Positions 12,801 through 24,545 of a DNA stretch of 64,000 bases are shown here, one piece after another (the first letter of the stretch is position 1; every line of letters starts with the position of its first letter). The translations under genes and the position numbers were made by a program. The notes under the pieces were generated by a model. The model made no database searches. It saw only the letters and a program-made list of their open reading frames with translations, and was not told the DNA's origin. Origin of the DNA: Temnopleurus reevesii (lineage: Eukaryota; Echinodermata; Echinoidea; Temnopleuroida; Temnopleuridae); assembly GCA_036244855.1 (NCBI GenBank), contig BQKZ01001476.1, positions 23,296 to 87,295 on the forward strand, in the 5' to 3' direction.

Positions 12801-15800
12801 AAAAAATATGTCATGTCCCTTATACTAACAGACTAACAAACCACAGAAAATGTCTTCCCTATCAAGGACCAAGCATGTTAATATTTATATTCTTTTTATT
12901 TTTTTTTCTTTTGAGGTGGGAAATGGTTTTCAAAAGGGAGGGGTCTATCAAGATTCCTGAATGATAAAAAAGAGGATTGAATTTTATTGCAAGATAATTG
13001 CATGGCCTATGATACTGTTACTTTACGTCGGAAGCATTATACATGTACCTTTGCGCTGTCAGGAAATCAGATAAAACGACACTGTAGAAGAACAATGTTT
13101 GTTACTCTATACTCACAGCTGAATAAAGTATGTTCTAATCACGGAAAACTATCACAGTTCAGCATATTCACTTTCCCAAGGACGGTTTAGAATCTAAACA
13201 TGTCGGTTTGGTATAGATCTTTGCATTTATCACTTGCATACCTTTGAATCATAATATACCAAATTCATTTTGGGGGTCGATTTAATCCTATTTATGAATC
13301 ATTTGCGAGGCTACGAGATCAGTTTTCGGAAAATCAACTATGTCACGATATCATAGTCCTTTACGTCACATATTGAACGGTGTAAATATCGCAAATGCAC
13401 TGTTACCCAACTGATACGCAAATGTGTTCTTTTAGCAATACAAACATGGAAAAGGGAGGATTTAGATTGCGATCCGCTTCATCCGATGAATATATATCTC
13501 ACTTTGTTATGTTTTGTTTTCACCCACCCCGCTTGTTTCCTGCTTGTTTCCCGCCCAATCTCCACCTGCCTGCCGCCCAACCCTCCAGATCAGATCCCTT
13601 GCATCAGCCAGCCATGCATGAATAACGGCATCTGCCTCCAGCCACAAGGCACCTATGACTACAGGTGTATCTGTGATGATGGATACACGGATGTCAACTG
13701 TGAAACCAGTAAGTGCTTAATGTTCTTAGGCAAAGTGCTTGTTAAGTGCTAAATGTTTCTGCCTCCAGCGTCAGGGCACCTATGACTACAGGTGTATTTG
13801 TGATGATGGCTACACGGGTGTCAATTGTGAAACCAGTAAGTTCTTAATGTTCAGTGTTAAGGTGCAGTGCTAGATTAGGCACAGTGCTTGTTAAGTGCTT
13901 AATGCATGTCTTCAGCTGCAGGGCACATAAATTGTGACTACAGGTGTATATGTGATGATGGCTATACAGGTTTCAACTGTGAAACCAGTAAGTGCTTAAA
14001 TATTGCAGTGTTAAGGTGCAGTGCTTGTTAAGTGTTAAAAGTAAGGGCACATATGACTACATGTTTATATGTTATGATGGCTATACAGGTGTCAACTGTG
14101 AAACCAGTAAGTGCTTGTTGTTCAGTGTTAAGGCGCAGTGCTAATATGACACAGTGTTTGTTAAGTGCGAAATACATGTCTTCCTGCCACAGGGCACCTA
14201 TGACTTCAGGTGTATTTGCGATGATGGCTACACCGGTGTCAACTGTGAAACCAGTAAGTGCTAATTGTTAAGTGTTAACGCAGTGCTAAATAAGGCACAG
14301 TGATTCTTAAGTGCTAAATGCATGTCTTCAGCAGCAGCTACACGGCACCAATAAATACAGGTGTATCTGTGATGATACCTAGGTGCAAAGTGTGGAATGG
14401 ATTTCGATTTCGTGAAGTGTATATGATTATCCACGCGATGAAATATTGTAGCAATTATTAGACCGTGACGTGATTAAGAGTGGGGATGGCTGCTCTTTCA
14501 TAGAAAAAATCAAATTATTTGATATCAGTTCTTTCAAAAATTTGAACATATACAAATTCATAAATAATGAAAGTAATATAGCAAAATAAATGAAAAAGAG
14601 AGGCCAGCAAAGAAGCGCGTCTTGTTCAAAAGGCTGGCCCCTGAGAGGAATAACTTATACTAATGACCAAGATGGACTCATATAGAGGTTGGGGTTATTG
14701 TATTTTCTTGAAAGTGGTAGATGACTGTCAATATTCACTCACAGTGACACCGTGACAGGAGACAAAATATCCTGTCTTAACGAATCCAGTGACAGACATG
14801 ACGTTGGACTTCAACTCGAGGGTCAAACTGACCGGAACAACTTCGGGCCTTCGGGTCTTCGGGTCAACTTCGGAATAACTTCGGTTATGAACAAAAATCA
14901 TATTATATTGTGTCTAACTTAACAAGAGTTAACATTTTGTTGACATTTAGCCGCGAAATTCACTCATTATATGAAAAGATTTGAAAACAAATTTTTAGAA
15001 ATAAGCCAATCATAACTGTTGCATTTCTATGCACTGTTGAATTGCCATAGTCTCTGATGTACTTTCGCTACCAACATCGTTTAATGTTTCTGCATTCGAT
15101 GTATAGTTAATGTAATATTTTTATTTCCCATGTTTCTATAAATGTCAAACTTAAGCTACGCCTGGTAAAAAAACCGATTTGCTAAAGTGCCTTGTAATTT
15201 CATCACCAACCCTTTGGATTTGCCCAAGTAAATAACACTCCCTCATCGTGGCCAACACTTCAATGGAATATGATGTGCATGCAACATTTAAAAAATGATT
15301 AGTCCTTTCAGCGTTATCTTCCCAAATCGCCCTCATCCCGTTACTCCCTTCTCCCTCCTCCGTTCTTCCCATCTTAACCAAGCTCTCATCTCACCTCTCA
15401 CCATCATGTTTGTACTTTTGTTGAACAGGGTTAAACCCATGCCTGAGTAATCCGTGTCAAAATGGAGCCGCTTGTTTCAGTAGCCAGGACAGATCCAATT
15501 ATGTCTGCAACTGCGCTTCTGGATTCGAAGGAACATTTTGTGAAAACAGTAAGCTTTTTTGTTCATTTGCAATTTTGAATAGTTTGAAAGATCATCTAGG
15601 ATGATAAAATTGTTCATTAATTCATTTATCCGATTAATGTTTAATTGAAATAATTCTTGTATTATCCCAACATGGATACACACTGATTGACAGTGCTTTA
15701 CCGAGAAGCTGTAAAAAATACATACATTAATGATTGTTTATGTGTTTATTTATCTACTTACTTTTATTTTCATTCGTTTGATTGTAGGTAAGAACCATTT

Positions 15801-17140
15801 TACTATAACTTATGGTGCTTATGTAACTAAACATCGATTTATTAATCTATCTATATATAATTTCGTCCGTGTTCTCACGAAATGGAGATACTTAAAAGGG
15901 TACTGTTGCATGAGTCCAGGTAAAATTCCATTGAAACTTGTTCTCCTGGTTAGTTTTGGTAAAGATTAAGAAATGTGAATTTGGGGGATATTTATCATGT
16001 CATATGATTCTTATACACATTTTGAGACCACAGCATAATTTTCTACGAGCTGATTCTGTTTGAAAATTTGAATTTGACCGTTAAGTCGTATTTAGCGCCC
16101 TCTCTTGGTTATAATAATATTTTGCTTGTTATCGGGCATATACAAAGTTATTTCCAAGATTTGATAAAAGGATGATAAAAAGGAATACACAAAGAGTTCA
16201 TTCTTAAATTTTCATCCAATTCTGTGCATGAGAAGTTGTCCTTTATCAAGAAAGAAAATATTTAATTTGTGTCGGGGGACACGACGCTGAAATATTTTGC
16301 ACATTTTAGGTTATAACTTTTCCAAAACTTGTTCATATTTCGCACAATCTTTTGTACAACATGTTCATGATATTATGTTTCATTTTATATAGATTCGAAG
16401 ACAAAATTTGACGATGAAAATATTCGCTTTTACCAAAACTTTACTTGGGCTGTAACACGGATTTCAATTGGATACTCTTTAAATTGTTGCTATGTCGGGA
16501 TTTCATTGTATTCAAGCAATATCACCCTTCGGTTATGGTTAATTCGTGAAGATACGGATGATCTATTCATTCATTCCCTTAGATATCTATTGATTCATTC
16601 CTTTTTCTTTTTATATACTATTTCTCGCCAGGAATCCCACTGTGCCGTAACAATGCCTGTCAAAATGGAGCAACCTGCATGGATGTTGGGATCAATGCAT
16701 ATAACTGCACGTGTGCAGAGAATTATTATGGGAGGCATTGCGAAATAGGTAAGTAGCGATGATGATGATGATGATGATCATGATCATGATGATCATGACA
16801 ACGATAATGATGAAGAATGAGGATGATGAAGATGGTATTGATGATGGTGATGCGGATGGTGGTGGAAGTGGTGGTGATGATGATTAGGATCAGGATGATG
16901 ATCGTGATAATGATGTTAATGATGATTATGATGGTGATGATGATAGTGATAATAATGGTATTGGTGGTGGTATCGATCATGATTGTGATGGGGTGCGTCT
17001 TACCGCCTTTGACTGCAAGCTTACAGAAAGATGCCTGTCAAAATGGAGCAACCAGCATGGATGTGGGGATTAATGCATATAACTGCACGTGTGCAGAGAA
17101 CTATTATAGGAGTTATTGCGAAATAGGTATATAGCGATTG

Positions 17141-17201
<61 letters not shown>

Positions 17202-18169
17202 GATGATGAAGAAGATGATGATGATAATGATGATGATGACTACAATGACGATGTGATGATAAAGATGATGATGGTGATGGTGATAGTGATGATGATGATG
17301 AGGATCGTAGCATTATTAGTGATAATGATGATGATGATGTTGATGATGATGATGGTGGTGATGGCGGTGCTTTTCTTAGTTTTTGTTTTGTTATTAATGA
17401 TAATGATAATGATGATATTGATGATGGGAACACTTTGTACTTTCAACGTCTATTAAATTATTCCAAATCAAAAGCTATTAAATACTCTCTCAAAATAATG
17501 TCCTCATCATGACTGAACGATGCAGTAGTTAAAATGGCTGTTTTCTGGTTTTCATTTTTAAATAAATTATTTTTTTTCTTTCAATTTTCTTTCTAGCTGG
17601 AGTTTGTATAACCAATGACGAATGCAGAAATGGAGCCACGTGTATAGGAGGGGCTTCCCCATCCGAATTCTCTTGTCTTTGTCGACAATATTACCACGGC
17701 GATAGATGTCAAGTTGGTAGGTGAATTTTCAAGTTATCTGTTCAACATACATGATAAATATAGCAGTTATTGATCATCGTAACAAAATATCGAAGAGTGA
17801 AGAACGCCCCAAAGATTGGTGTCCGTAAATCATATCAATAGTGATGATTAATGGCACATATTTTGTGAAAATCCAGTTTCTTATATGTATTTCACTTTCA
17901 GGACTGATATTATATATTACACTTTGGATGCCGCCAGACTCTGAAACGTCATTACTTCCGAGTTTGATACAATACATTGAATTTTTCATTTGTATTTCTT
18001 TTTCTTCAGATGAACGAAGTCCATGTTTGAGCCGTCCCTGTATGAACAACGGTTCGTGTTACAGCTCAGATCAATCTAGATATGTCTGTACGTGTCCAGA
18101 TGGCTATGGAGGCACCCACTGTGAGACAGGTTAGTGATATTACGGTGGTGGTGGTGGTGGTGGTGGTGG

Positions 18170-18228
<59 letters not shown>

Positions 18229-21200
18229 CGACGACAACGACGAGGAGTAGGATAAGGATGAGGACGGCGACAACGAGGAGGGGGAGGGGGAGTAGGAGGT
18301 GGTGGTGGTGATGGTGTCTGTACGTGTCCAGATGGATATGGAGGAACTCGATGTGAAGCAGATGGTGGTAGTGGAGAAGATCATAGTTATGGTGATTATG
18401 ATGATGATGATGAGGAGGAGGAGGATGGATGAGAATGAGGTGGTGGAGGAGGAGAAGAAGGAGTAGGAGAGAAGTGGTGGAGGAAGATATGTAAGTGTCC
18501 AGATGGGTATGAAAGAACCCACTGTGAGCAGGTGAGACAGGTTAGTGATACTACGGTGGTGGTGGAGGTGATGGAGGTAATCATAATGATGATAATTAGG
18601 AGGACGAGAAGGAAGAAGGGGAGGGGGAGGAGAAGGTGGAAGTGGTGGTGGTAGATGGGGAGGAGGAGGAGGTGGCGGAGGGGTGGGGAGGAAAATGAGG
18701 AGATGGTAATGGTGGTGGTGATTATGATGATGGTGATGAGGATGATGATGAGGAGGAGGAGGATCATGAAGATGATGACCATGATTGTGATGATGAAGAG
18801 GAGGAGGGGGTGAAGTGTGGATGTTAAGGATGAAGGCAATAGATATGATAGTGATTACAGATATGATATGATAAAAACTATGATTGAATATGTGTCGAGA
18901 CGTGTCTTCTTCAATTTAGATTGGGATATTAGCAGGATGACTTGCAAGAACAGGTTATAGGTGGAGATATTATGCATTAAAGACGATTGGTTGATTCGAT
19001 CACGTATGCAGTATGTTACACGAATAAAATATGTTTCTCTCTGCCACTCTCCTTTCACTTTTTGCGTTTGTCACTCACACGTACACACACCCATGCGCTC
19101 AGCAAACACACAACTCACACACACATACACGCACACGCACATGTACATATATATCATGTATATATATACACAGACACACACATACTCACATCCACACACG
19201 TATAAACAACTCTAACCGAGCTATCTCCGCACAAAGTCTATGTGCATGACAAAGTTCAGTAGTCACTTGGTTAAGAATCGCTCAGTTCTAAGCTTGTACC
19301 GTCGTCGTCTTTATTCGACACATAAAATTGCTCCCCTACTTCTTTGCCAATTTTCCCATCGAAATGAATTTGAATTAAAATATGAAACAAACTCATAAGC
19401 TCACTCTCAAATGGAGGGATTAATGAATGACTTTGAAAAAAAATTAATGCCGCCTCAATGCATGCACACCGGTAGTAATTAGTTTGCGTAATTGTCTTGC
19501 ATGGTGACACCTGTGACTTAATTACAATCGACCCTGATAGGCAAGGTTCCATTCAAATGCTAGGTAAGCCTTAAATAGGTTATCGTTTAGAGGAAGGAGT
19601 TAATCAATGTCATTATTGTTACAATCGTGGAATAAAATCCGTGTCATATTCAACCAATTGATGGATGGCTTCGAATAAGAAAAAACATATATTGATTGCT
19701 TTAAAACATTGGGTTTAAAGTATTGGTGATTGTTAAAGGTTGGAGAGGCTTTCATGTTGCTTTACACTCTTATAAAAAAGGGCATATTTGATTTTTCTCC
19801 TCCCAAAGTTGCAACCATCTAGAAAAGGGACTTCTAAAATGAAGATTTTAAAGACCATGAAATGGTTCTCCATGAGGTCTTGCAAACTTAAAACATTGTC
19901 ATACATTAAGACGTTGTTTTTTCTAAATTCTATGGGAAATCATGTACTAACGCAATATAATCCATTTCCGTAAAATTACGTCGAACGCCGATTTAATGCT
20001 CCTTTGTATAGTGCTATTTAAATCGGAACTGGTTTGTGATTGTACACAGCATACGGATCTATTGTCCCATGACCCACTTTATTTTACGGAAATAGTTTAT
20101 ATCATATTTACTAAAAAAAAAATGCAATTGATCGCAATATTTTGTTTTATGTTACTAGCCCTTGGTTCGTTTCTATAATTGATTTTCGGCGGAAATGGGA
20201 GTCTTTGACCTAGTTTTATTAGTCTTTTATTAGTAGGCCTGTATTTAATGCAGATCTAATGTGCGCCAAATCGCATAAACTCAAGTATAAATTCAAAACC
20301 GATTTCTGAACAATTTACTATATCCTCTTCCACCAATATAACCTAAGCCAATTTTATTGACTGCTGTACTTGAACTCTGAAGAGCGCTTAGAACTTTAGA
20401 ACTTTTTGAGCCAAAAATACCCAGAGAAAGTAATCTCGGATATCCGTTAATGTTGAAGATTCGCTCGACAGCTGATTTGTTTTTCAGTTGAAAACTCCAA
20501 ATCCTTCGACAAACGTGTTTCCTTTGGAATGAGATCACTCGTCAAATCCCGCTGCTAGTAAACTTTGATCATGATGATAAGATTTTGGGGGGAAGATGAG
20601 ATTTTTTTCGGGGAAGACCGCGCGGGAAGCGCCAATTTGTAGTTTCTACCAATATATGAATTGTTTCGGCATCACGTTGAAAGATAGAGTGGCAAATACA
20701 AAACTCCTAGCTTTGGTATTATTAAAGATTTATGTGAAAAACTTCGTATCAAGTCCGGGTTGACTGTACCCGTATTGTCATGATTGACATGAAAGTGATT
20801 ATTGTCACGATTCAGGATTTACAAATGTGTTGGCTAATGCGTCTTATCCCACAAAATATCCCTGCATTTAAAAAGAATGTTTGGCACATTTAACGAAGTT
20901 GATCATTTTTTAAAAAGGTCGAACACCACTTCAACATTGTTTTGCATTGCAGTTGACATCTAAACTTGTACATATAATAATTATTATAATGAAAATGGTG
21001 ATGTTACCGCATTTTAATGCACGATGTATATGACTTTTATACCGTGGCAGAGTTTTCGCACTCTGTTCAACTGAGAGTATCGGTGGTCCCGTACTTTCTT
21101 AGCCACTCTGTACTAATATAAAAAGGAATCGATGTGATGAGACGACAGTGTACTTGCAATTGCCAGTCATGTTCATTATTTAAAGCGTGGGGATCAATCA

Positions 21201-22882
21201 TTGTGAGTGGGAGATAATGCGAATGATCTTCTAAATAGCCTACTCATTAAGATCTAAAGTGAGCTCGATCTGGAGAAGGAAAAATGACGTATGCAAAGAG
21301 TTGTTAAAATATATATAGGTAGCATCTGCTTTAGATAATGAGTCAATAACATATTGAATATGTTATATGGTATTTTAATATAGGATTTCCCGGACAATTT
21401 CAAACTATATCTTCGAGGGATTTGACGTTTCTAAAGTTCAATTTCGTCCGGATTGCGATCGCGAGTATAAATCAGAATTCAAATTCGTCTTCGGTCACTT
21501 GTAATCAACAACTTAGCGATCGTATTGCTTTTTGCGCTTAAAAATGAACCAATTTTCGTCAATCAACATTTTGAATTCGTGCGCTTGTAAACATTGCGGT
21601 AATTGTGATGTTTCGATTTCGTCGAGAAGCATGCTTATTCAAAATATTTGCAATCATGTTTGGAAAATGATACTAAATTTCTAAAATCTGACTGAGAAAA
21701 TGGGTGGGGATATCATATGTGCACCGTAGGGACGGGGGCTTTGGGGCACCAGCCCCCCGGTTAGAGCTAGGAGCGTCAAATTTGAGGTAAAAGGGCATCC
21801 AAAATCGCTGAGAGGTGCTTTGCCGGCGTTGACATGGTTGAAGGGTTCGGCAAGCGGCTTTATACGTACGTATATGCTCTCGTATACGTACGTCAGCTTA
21901 GCGTTCTTCCTTCATACTTCTGAGTTCATGGAGCGTCTTTTAAATTGAACGCAAGACAGTCATTGTCTTAAAACGTAAAAGCGATTATTGAGCCTCAACC
22001 CTAATGCCCTATCTTTTTTTATTTTTTTTTTTATTATATCTCAACAGAAACGTGTCCAATTATACAATGTCGGAACGAAGGGACTTGTGTGGAATACAGA
22101 CAGAGCCGTTACTGTGTGTGTACTGATGATTGGACGGGGTCTTTCTGCGAATTACGTAAGTTATGGTGGTCACTTTTCGTAAACATGCCCCCACCCCTCA
22201 CCCTCACTCACCCTCAAGTTCTAGGCGACCCGAGGAGCTGACATGCAACAACAACAAAAAATCGCCCCTTTTGACTAAATTTGGAGCCCCCGTGTCCCAC
22301 TCAAAAAGATCGAGCCTCGAACATAATTGTCTAAAGGTCCACCATCACCAGTGATCACTAAAATGATTTCTTTATTTCCGCGCTTGTACAATTTTTATTT
22401 CATCAAGAACAAACACCTCTGAATGTATTTCGTTAAATATCTTGTTCAGCATGTTCAGTATATGCCATACATTCATTTTGTTTCCATTTTTATTTTAGAG
22501 TGATCAATTCAACAAAAGTTGATTATCGTGAACAGTTTTTTCCAGTCGCACGCAAACGTAATCAAACTTTTACCTATCTGTGCAATTTTGTTTTTCATTT
22601 CCTTTATCTGTATCCTTAACAGGGGTTCAAAACTGCGACCCCAACCCGTGTCAGAATAACGCTTTCTGTGCCAAGATAGGAGGAGAGACAACGTGTTACT
22701 GTCCTCGTGGGTTCAGAGGAGAATTCTGTGAAACAAGTAAGTATTAGGTCATACTGAATATATCAAATTTGAATTTTATAGACAACCTTCACTCTTAAAT
22801 AATGGTAGAAATCGATCACAATCTGAGAATCATCACCACCAAAATAAATACAACGACCATCATCTTCCCCACCACCACCACC

Positions 22883-22914
<32 letters not shown>

Positions 22915-23042
22915 TATTATCCATTGTTACCTGCTTCCTACCAAGCAACTTTTTACTTTATGCACTGTATCATTGTATCATATGGATATATATTACTTTG
23001 TTATGAATCGTCACCAACGCCACCACCACCACCACCACCACT

Positions 23043-23092
<50 letters not shown>

Positions 23093-23170
23093 TATCATTA
23101 TCGTTGTCGTCATCATCATTATCACCATCCTCCTCATCATCATCGTCATCGTTATCATCACCATCCTCAA

Positions 23171-23203
<33 letters not shown>

Positions 23204-23315
23204 TATCACAATCATCACAATCATCATCACCATCATCATCATCATCATCACCATCATCATCATTATCCCCATCATCATCATCATCATCATCACCACCATC
23301 ATCATCATATCATCG

Positions 23316-23360
<45 letters not shown>

Positions 23361-23426
23361 CCATTATCACAATCATCATCACCATCATCATCATCATCAT
23401 CATCATCATCACCATCCTCATCATCG

Positions 23427-23471
<45 letters not shown>

Positions 23472-23914
23472 CCGCCATCATCATTATCACCCATCATGGG
23501 CATCACAATCATCATCACCACGGTCATAATCAGATAATCATCATAATCATCATAACAGGCATCGTCATCATCATCATCATCAATAAGACCAATATCATGG
23601 AAGATGTTCTTCAAATCGGTGATCAGATATTAGAGATGAATTTGAATCCCTAAACCAATACTTAAATATATTGAAATGAATTGTTCCGGCAAGTTTTATC
23701 AATATCATCAAAAACCATCGTCGTCTTTTGTTATTTTGCTTGTATTTGACATTATATCTATGTATATAATGTAAATGTTGTATTTCTCTCCTTTTTCTAT
23801 GTTTTTTCAGTGATCATCAATTTCAACATCTTCAACTCAGGGAACAGCTTACGGTCTGGACTCGTCCTCATTTCATTGGGAATATACCTCAACTTTGTAA
23901 TCTTATTATCATAA
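3870..23914 (+). CDS. Secreted/GPI-anchored-like protein with eleven EGF repeats (13 exons, 486 aa)
   Basis: Exons joined by reading frame and GT-AG sites: 3870-3954, 5042-5152, 9289-9402, 11710-11820, 12388-12504, 13589-13708, 15429-15548, 16632-16748, 17597-17716, 18010-18129, 22048-22155, 22623-22736, 23811-23914. Lengths sum to 1461 nt with no internal stop. Exon 1 encodes a 28-residue hydrophobic leader ending at the SSIMAQ region, consistent with a signal peptide. Each of the next eleven exons is phase 1-1 and encodes one six-Cys EGF domain (for example CxxxPCxNGGxC followed by CxCxxGFxGxxC). Calcium-binding EGF signatures are not obvious. The last exon gives a 34-residue hydrophobic tail ending VILLS-stop, after small residues (NSGNS), which suggests a GPI attachment signal; a short membrane anchor is the alternative. 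No avidin-like, LamG or Notch LNR domain is present, so it is neither a fibropellin nor Notch. Role inferred: cell-surface adhesion or recognition. Exon models are good; the gene name is unknown. Confidence 0.82.
4600..4705 (+). mobile_element. Probable LINE 3' tail followed by a GAA microsatellite
   Basis: The stretch ends in AATAAACCTGAATTGAATTGAA, the mirror of the 53746 terminus, and leads into (GAA)n. Tentative. Confidence 0.4.
4705..4805. repeat. (GAA)n microsatellite in EGF gene intron 1
   Basis: Long runs of GAA broken by a GGCGAAGGAGG island. The counterpart in the duplicated block is 5640-5770. Confidence 0.9.
6187..6297 (+). other. Second identical copy of the EGF1 exon
   Basis: This 111-nt exon has an AG acceptor (ends 6186) and a GTAAG donor (6298) and encodes the same EGF domain as 5042-5152. 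Being phase 1-1, it could be spliced in as an extra EGF repeat. Because it lies in the duplicated block after the single N, it is more likely the same exon from the other haplotype. Confidence 0.75.
8088..8290. mobile_element. MITE family 'ATTCGTCCGTGTTnTCACGAA', short copy
   Basis: Starts AATTCGTCCGTGTTGTCACG and ends in the imperfect inverse (cacttcgtgaaacactgacgaatt). Shares internal segments (cattgaaacttgt, gctatgtcgggatttc) with 15860-16562. Confidence 0.8.
9691..9879 (+). pseudogene. Two partial copies of the EGF2 exon 3' half
   Basis: Segments 9691-9760 and 9806-9879 resemble the 3' half of exon 9289-9402, from the GCATCAAT-like region to the donor. Each ends at a CAG|GTAA or ACAG|GTAA donor and is followed by an intron start like that of the parent (the 'tgnagaatgnttcc' stretch). 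Cysteines are lost and there is no acceptor, so they are non-coding. Confidence 0.72.
10995..11145. mobile_element. Short relative of the 26273-26442 element
   Basis: Contains 'gttcgtaaaggtacgcatgactctacgaacgattggtgatccttt' in pieces, with an inverted 'ggttaccaatcgttcgttgaaac'. Diverged. Confidence 0.55.
11241..11318 (-). mobile_element. tRNA-like (SINE-derived) sequence
   Basis: The minus strand has an A-box-like GGCTAATTGGTCA and a B-box-like GTTGGTTCAACTCC about 40 nt apart. No convincing cloverleaf or anticodon, so a SINE head rather than a functional tRNA. Confidence 0.5.
11922..12140 (+). pseudogene. Two partial copies of the EGF3 exon
   Basis: 11922-11990 and 12089-12140 align with the second half of exon 11710-11820: attgcagatgg near the start, and ttggatgg or tgtatgggagagacttgtgaag at the end. 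They are separated by diverged copies of the AATA-rich intron sequence. Both are frame-disrupted. Confidence 0.65.
12672..12780 (+). pseudogene. Degenerate copy of the EGF4 exon
   Basis: The segment keeps the parent's order of motifs (aatggnggttc, ctactgtacctgcag, tttac.ggc, aaatca|gtaagt) and the following intron stretch tttctacgaaaaaa found after exon 12388-12504. The Cys pattern is broken and a short inserted repeat (accggtagactaccggtaag) lies before the donor. Confidence 0.72.
13757..14390 (+). pseudogene. Tandem array of five partial EGF5 exon copies
   Basis: Copies of the 3' two-thirds of exon 13589-13708 lie at about 13757-13835, 13906-13987, 14044-14106, 14174-14253 and 14319-14390. 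Each of the first four ends in gtcaactgtgaaacca|gtaag or a near match, followed by a copy of the intron (taagtgctaaatg..., cagtgttaaggtgcagtgc). The unit is roughly 130-145 bp. The copies include only Cys 4-6 of the EGF fold, and some carry frame breaks (13926-13935, 14041-14050). The fifth lacks the donor end. Array drift with a conserved donor is evident. Confidence 0.85.
15860..16562. mobile_element. MITE family 'ATTCGTCCGTGTTnTCACGAA', 0.7-kb copy
   Basis: Starts ATTTCGTCCGTGTTCTCACG and ends ttcgtgaagatacggatga. Relative to 8088-8290 it has about 500 bp of extra interior, so the short one looks like an internal deletion derivative. No open frame of note. EGF gene intron 7. Confidence 0.78.
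16756..16985. repeat. (GAT)n microsatellite directly after the EGF7 donor
   Basis: GAT/GGT/GAC repeats start about 10 nt after the 5' splice site at 16749 and continue to about 16985. Confidence 0.92.
17028..17126 (+). pseudogene. Copy of the EGF7 exon lacking two cysteines
   Basis: Nearly identical to 16632-16748 from 'gatgcctgtcaaaatggagc' to 'gcgaaatag|gta'. The sequence encoding the first Cys is replaced, and the third Cys codon has become Ser (accagc instead of acctgc). Using the AAAG acceptor just upstream it would be open and phase-compatible, but the EGF fold would be incomplete. The following (GAT)n array is duplicated along with it. Confidence 0.75.
17136..17425. repeat. (GAT)n microsatellite after the EGF7 echo
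   Basis: A second GAT array in the same relative position after the duplicated exon's donor, indicating that exon and microsatellite were duplicated together. Confidence 0.92.
18140..18830. repeat. GGT/GAT/GAG purine-rich microsatellite field
   Basis: Starts about 11 nt after the EGF9 donor; (GGT)n then (GAT)n then GGA/GAG-rich sequence, interrupted by two partial EGF9 exon copies. Confidence 0.92.
18315..18540 (+). pseudogene. Two partial copies of the EGF9 exon inside a GGT/GAT microsatellite
   Basis: 18315-18358 (gtctgtacgtgtccagatgg... atgtgaagca) and 18486-18540 (agatatgtaagtgtccagatgg... gagacag|gttagtgat) repeat the last 45-55 nt of exon 18010-18129. The second keeps the unusual GTTAGT donor and the downstream 'tacggtggtgg' intron start. 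Confidence 0.75.
18840..22047. other. Long intron between EGF9 and EGF10 exons
   Basis: Apart from the CA-rich tract there is only unique-looking AT-rich sequence and a short palindrome (tacgtacgtatatgctctcgtatacgtacgt region, 21864-21894). No exon is supported. Confidence 0.6.
19070..19205. repeat. (CA)n-rich microsatellite
   Basis: ACACAC and ATATAT tracts in the intron between EGF9 and EGF10 exons. Confidence 0.85.
22870..23590. repeat. (ATC)n microsatellite of about 0.7 kb in the last EGF-gene intron
   Basis: Almost pure CAT/CAC repeats from about 23030 to 23590, with an earlier block at 22870-22920. The long His/Ser/Ile frames in this stretch come from the repeat. Confidence 0.95.
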
Positions 23915-24539
23915 ACCTTGATATAATGTATATACTACTCACTGGCATTGCGTTTAAATCATCTGAAATTTGTAAAGTTGATTAATCATTTGAAGATTTT
24001 TCAGTAATATTGTACAAAGAATATATTTTATACATACATATTTTAGAGTCATTCAGAGATCATTATAACTTTACAATTTTTCAGTTTGCACCGAAGAGGT
24101 AAAATAACAAAAATCTCCACATTAGATTTTCATGACCAATCCTTGAATTCTACATAATCGATTAAATCAAGACTTCAAAAGAAGCAAAATTAAGAAAAAG
24201 GGGGCGTACTACGGAAGGAAGAAGGGTGCAGAAAAGTTAACTCTTTGGCACTTTTCGACACTTTTCGACACTTTTCGTGTAACTGGATGAGGGTTGATAA
24301 AATGACCCTTTTTATGTGTAACTGACATAAAAATTACTAACCGTATATTTTTTTAATAGTGATCTCATAAAATTATATTATTGATATTCGTTTTATATAT
24401 CACCTGCGGGCAAATTCAAGAGAAATCGGAAGACTTACATTCCTATGAATACATCAAAAGAAAAAGAATGTATGAAACTATCTGTTTGTTAAAGTTTCCC
24501 TCTTTGTATTCCTTATCGCCAACAGATTAAACATTAGAC

Positions 24540-24545
24540 AATAAA
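24540..24545 (+). promoter_or_regulatory. Candidate polyadenylation signal for the EGF gene
   Basis: An AATAAA hexamer lies about 0.63 kb after the stop codon at 23914, the first canonical hexamer I see downstream. The call rests on position only. Confidence 0.3.

Noticed and set aside
13757..14253. Extra EGF domains encoded by the tandem copies
   Set aside because: Copies lack the 5' half of the domain and usually an acceptor, and several are frameshifted, so they cannot add complete EGF repeats.
18076..18839. Long Ser/Thr/Ile/His frames on the minus strand
   Set aside because: Complement of the GGT/GAT/GAG microsatellite field.
22802..23653. 283-residue frame rich in His, Ser and Ile
   Set aside because: Produced by the (ATC)n microsatellite; all frames are open there and it lies in an intron of the EGF gene.
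24240..24285. Short direct repeat cacttttcgacacttttcga
   Set aside because: Only two to three short units; too small to interpret.
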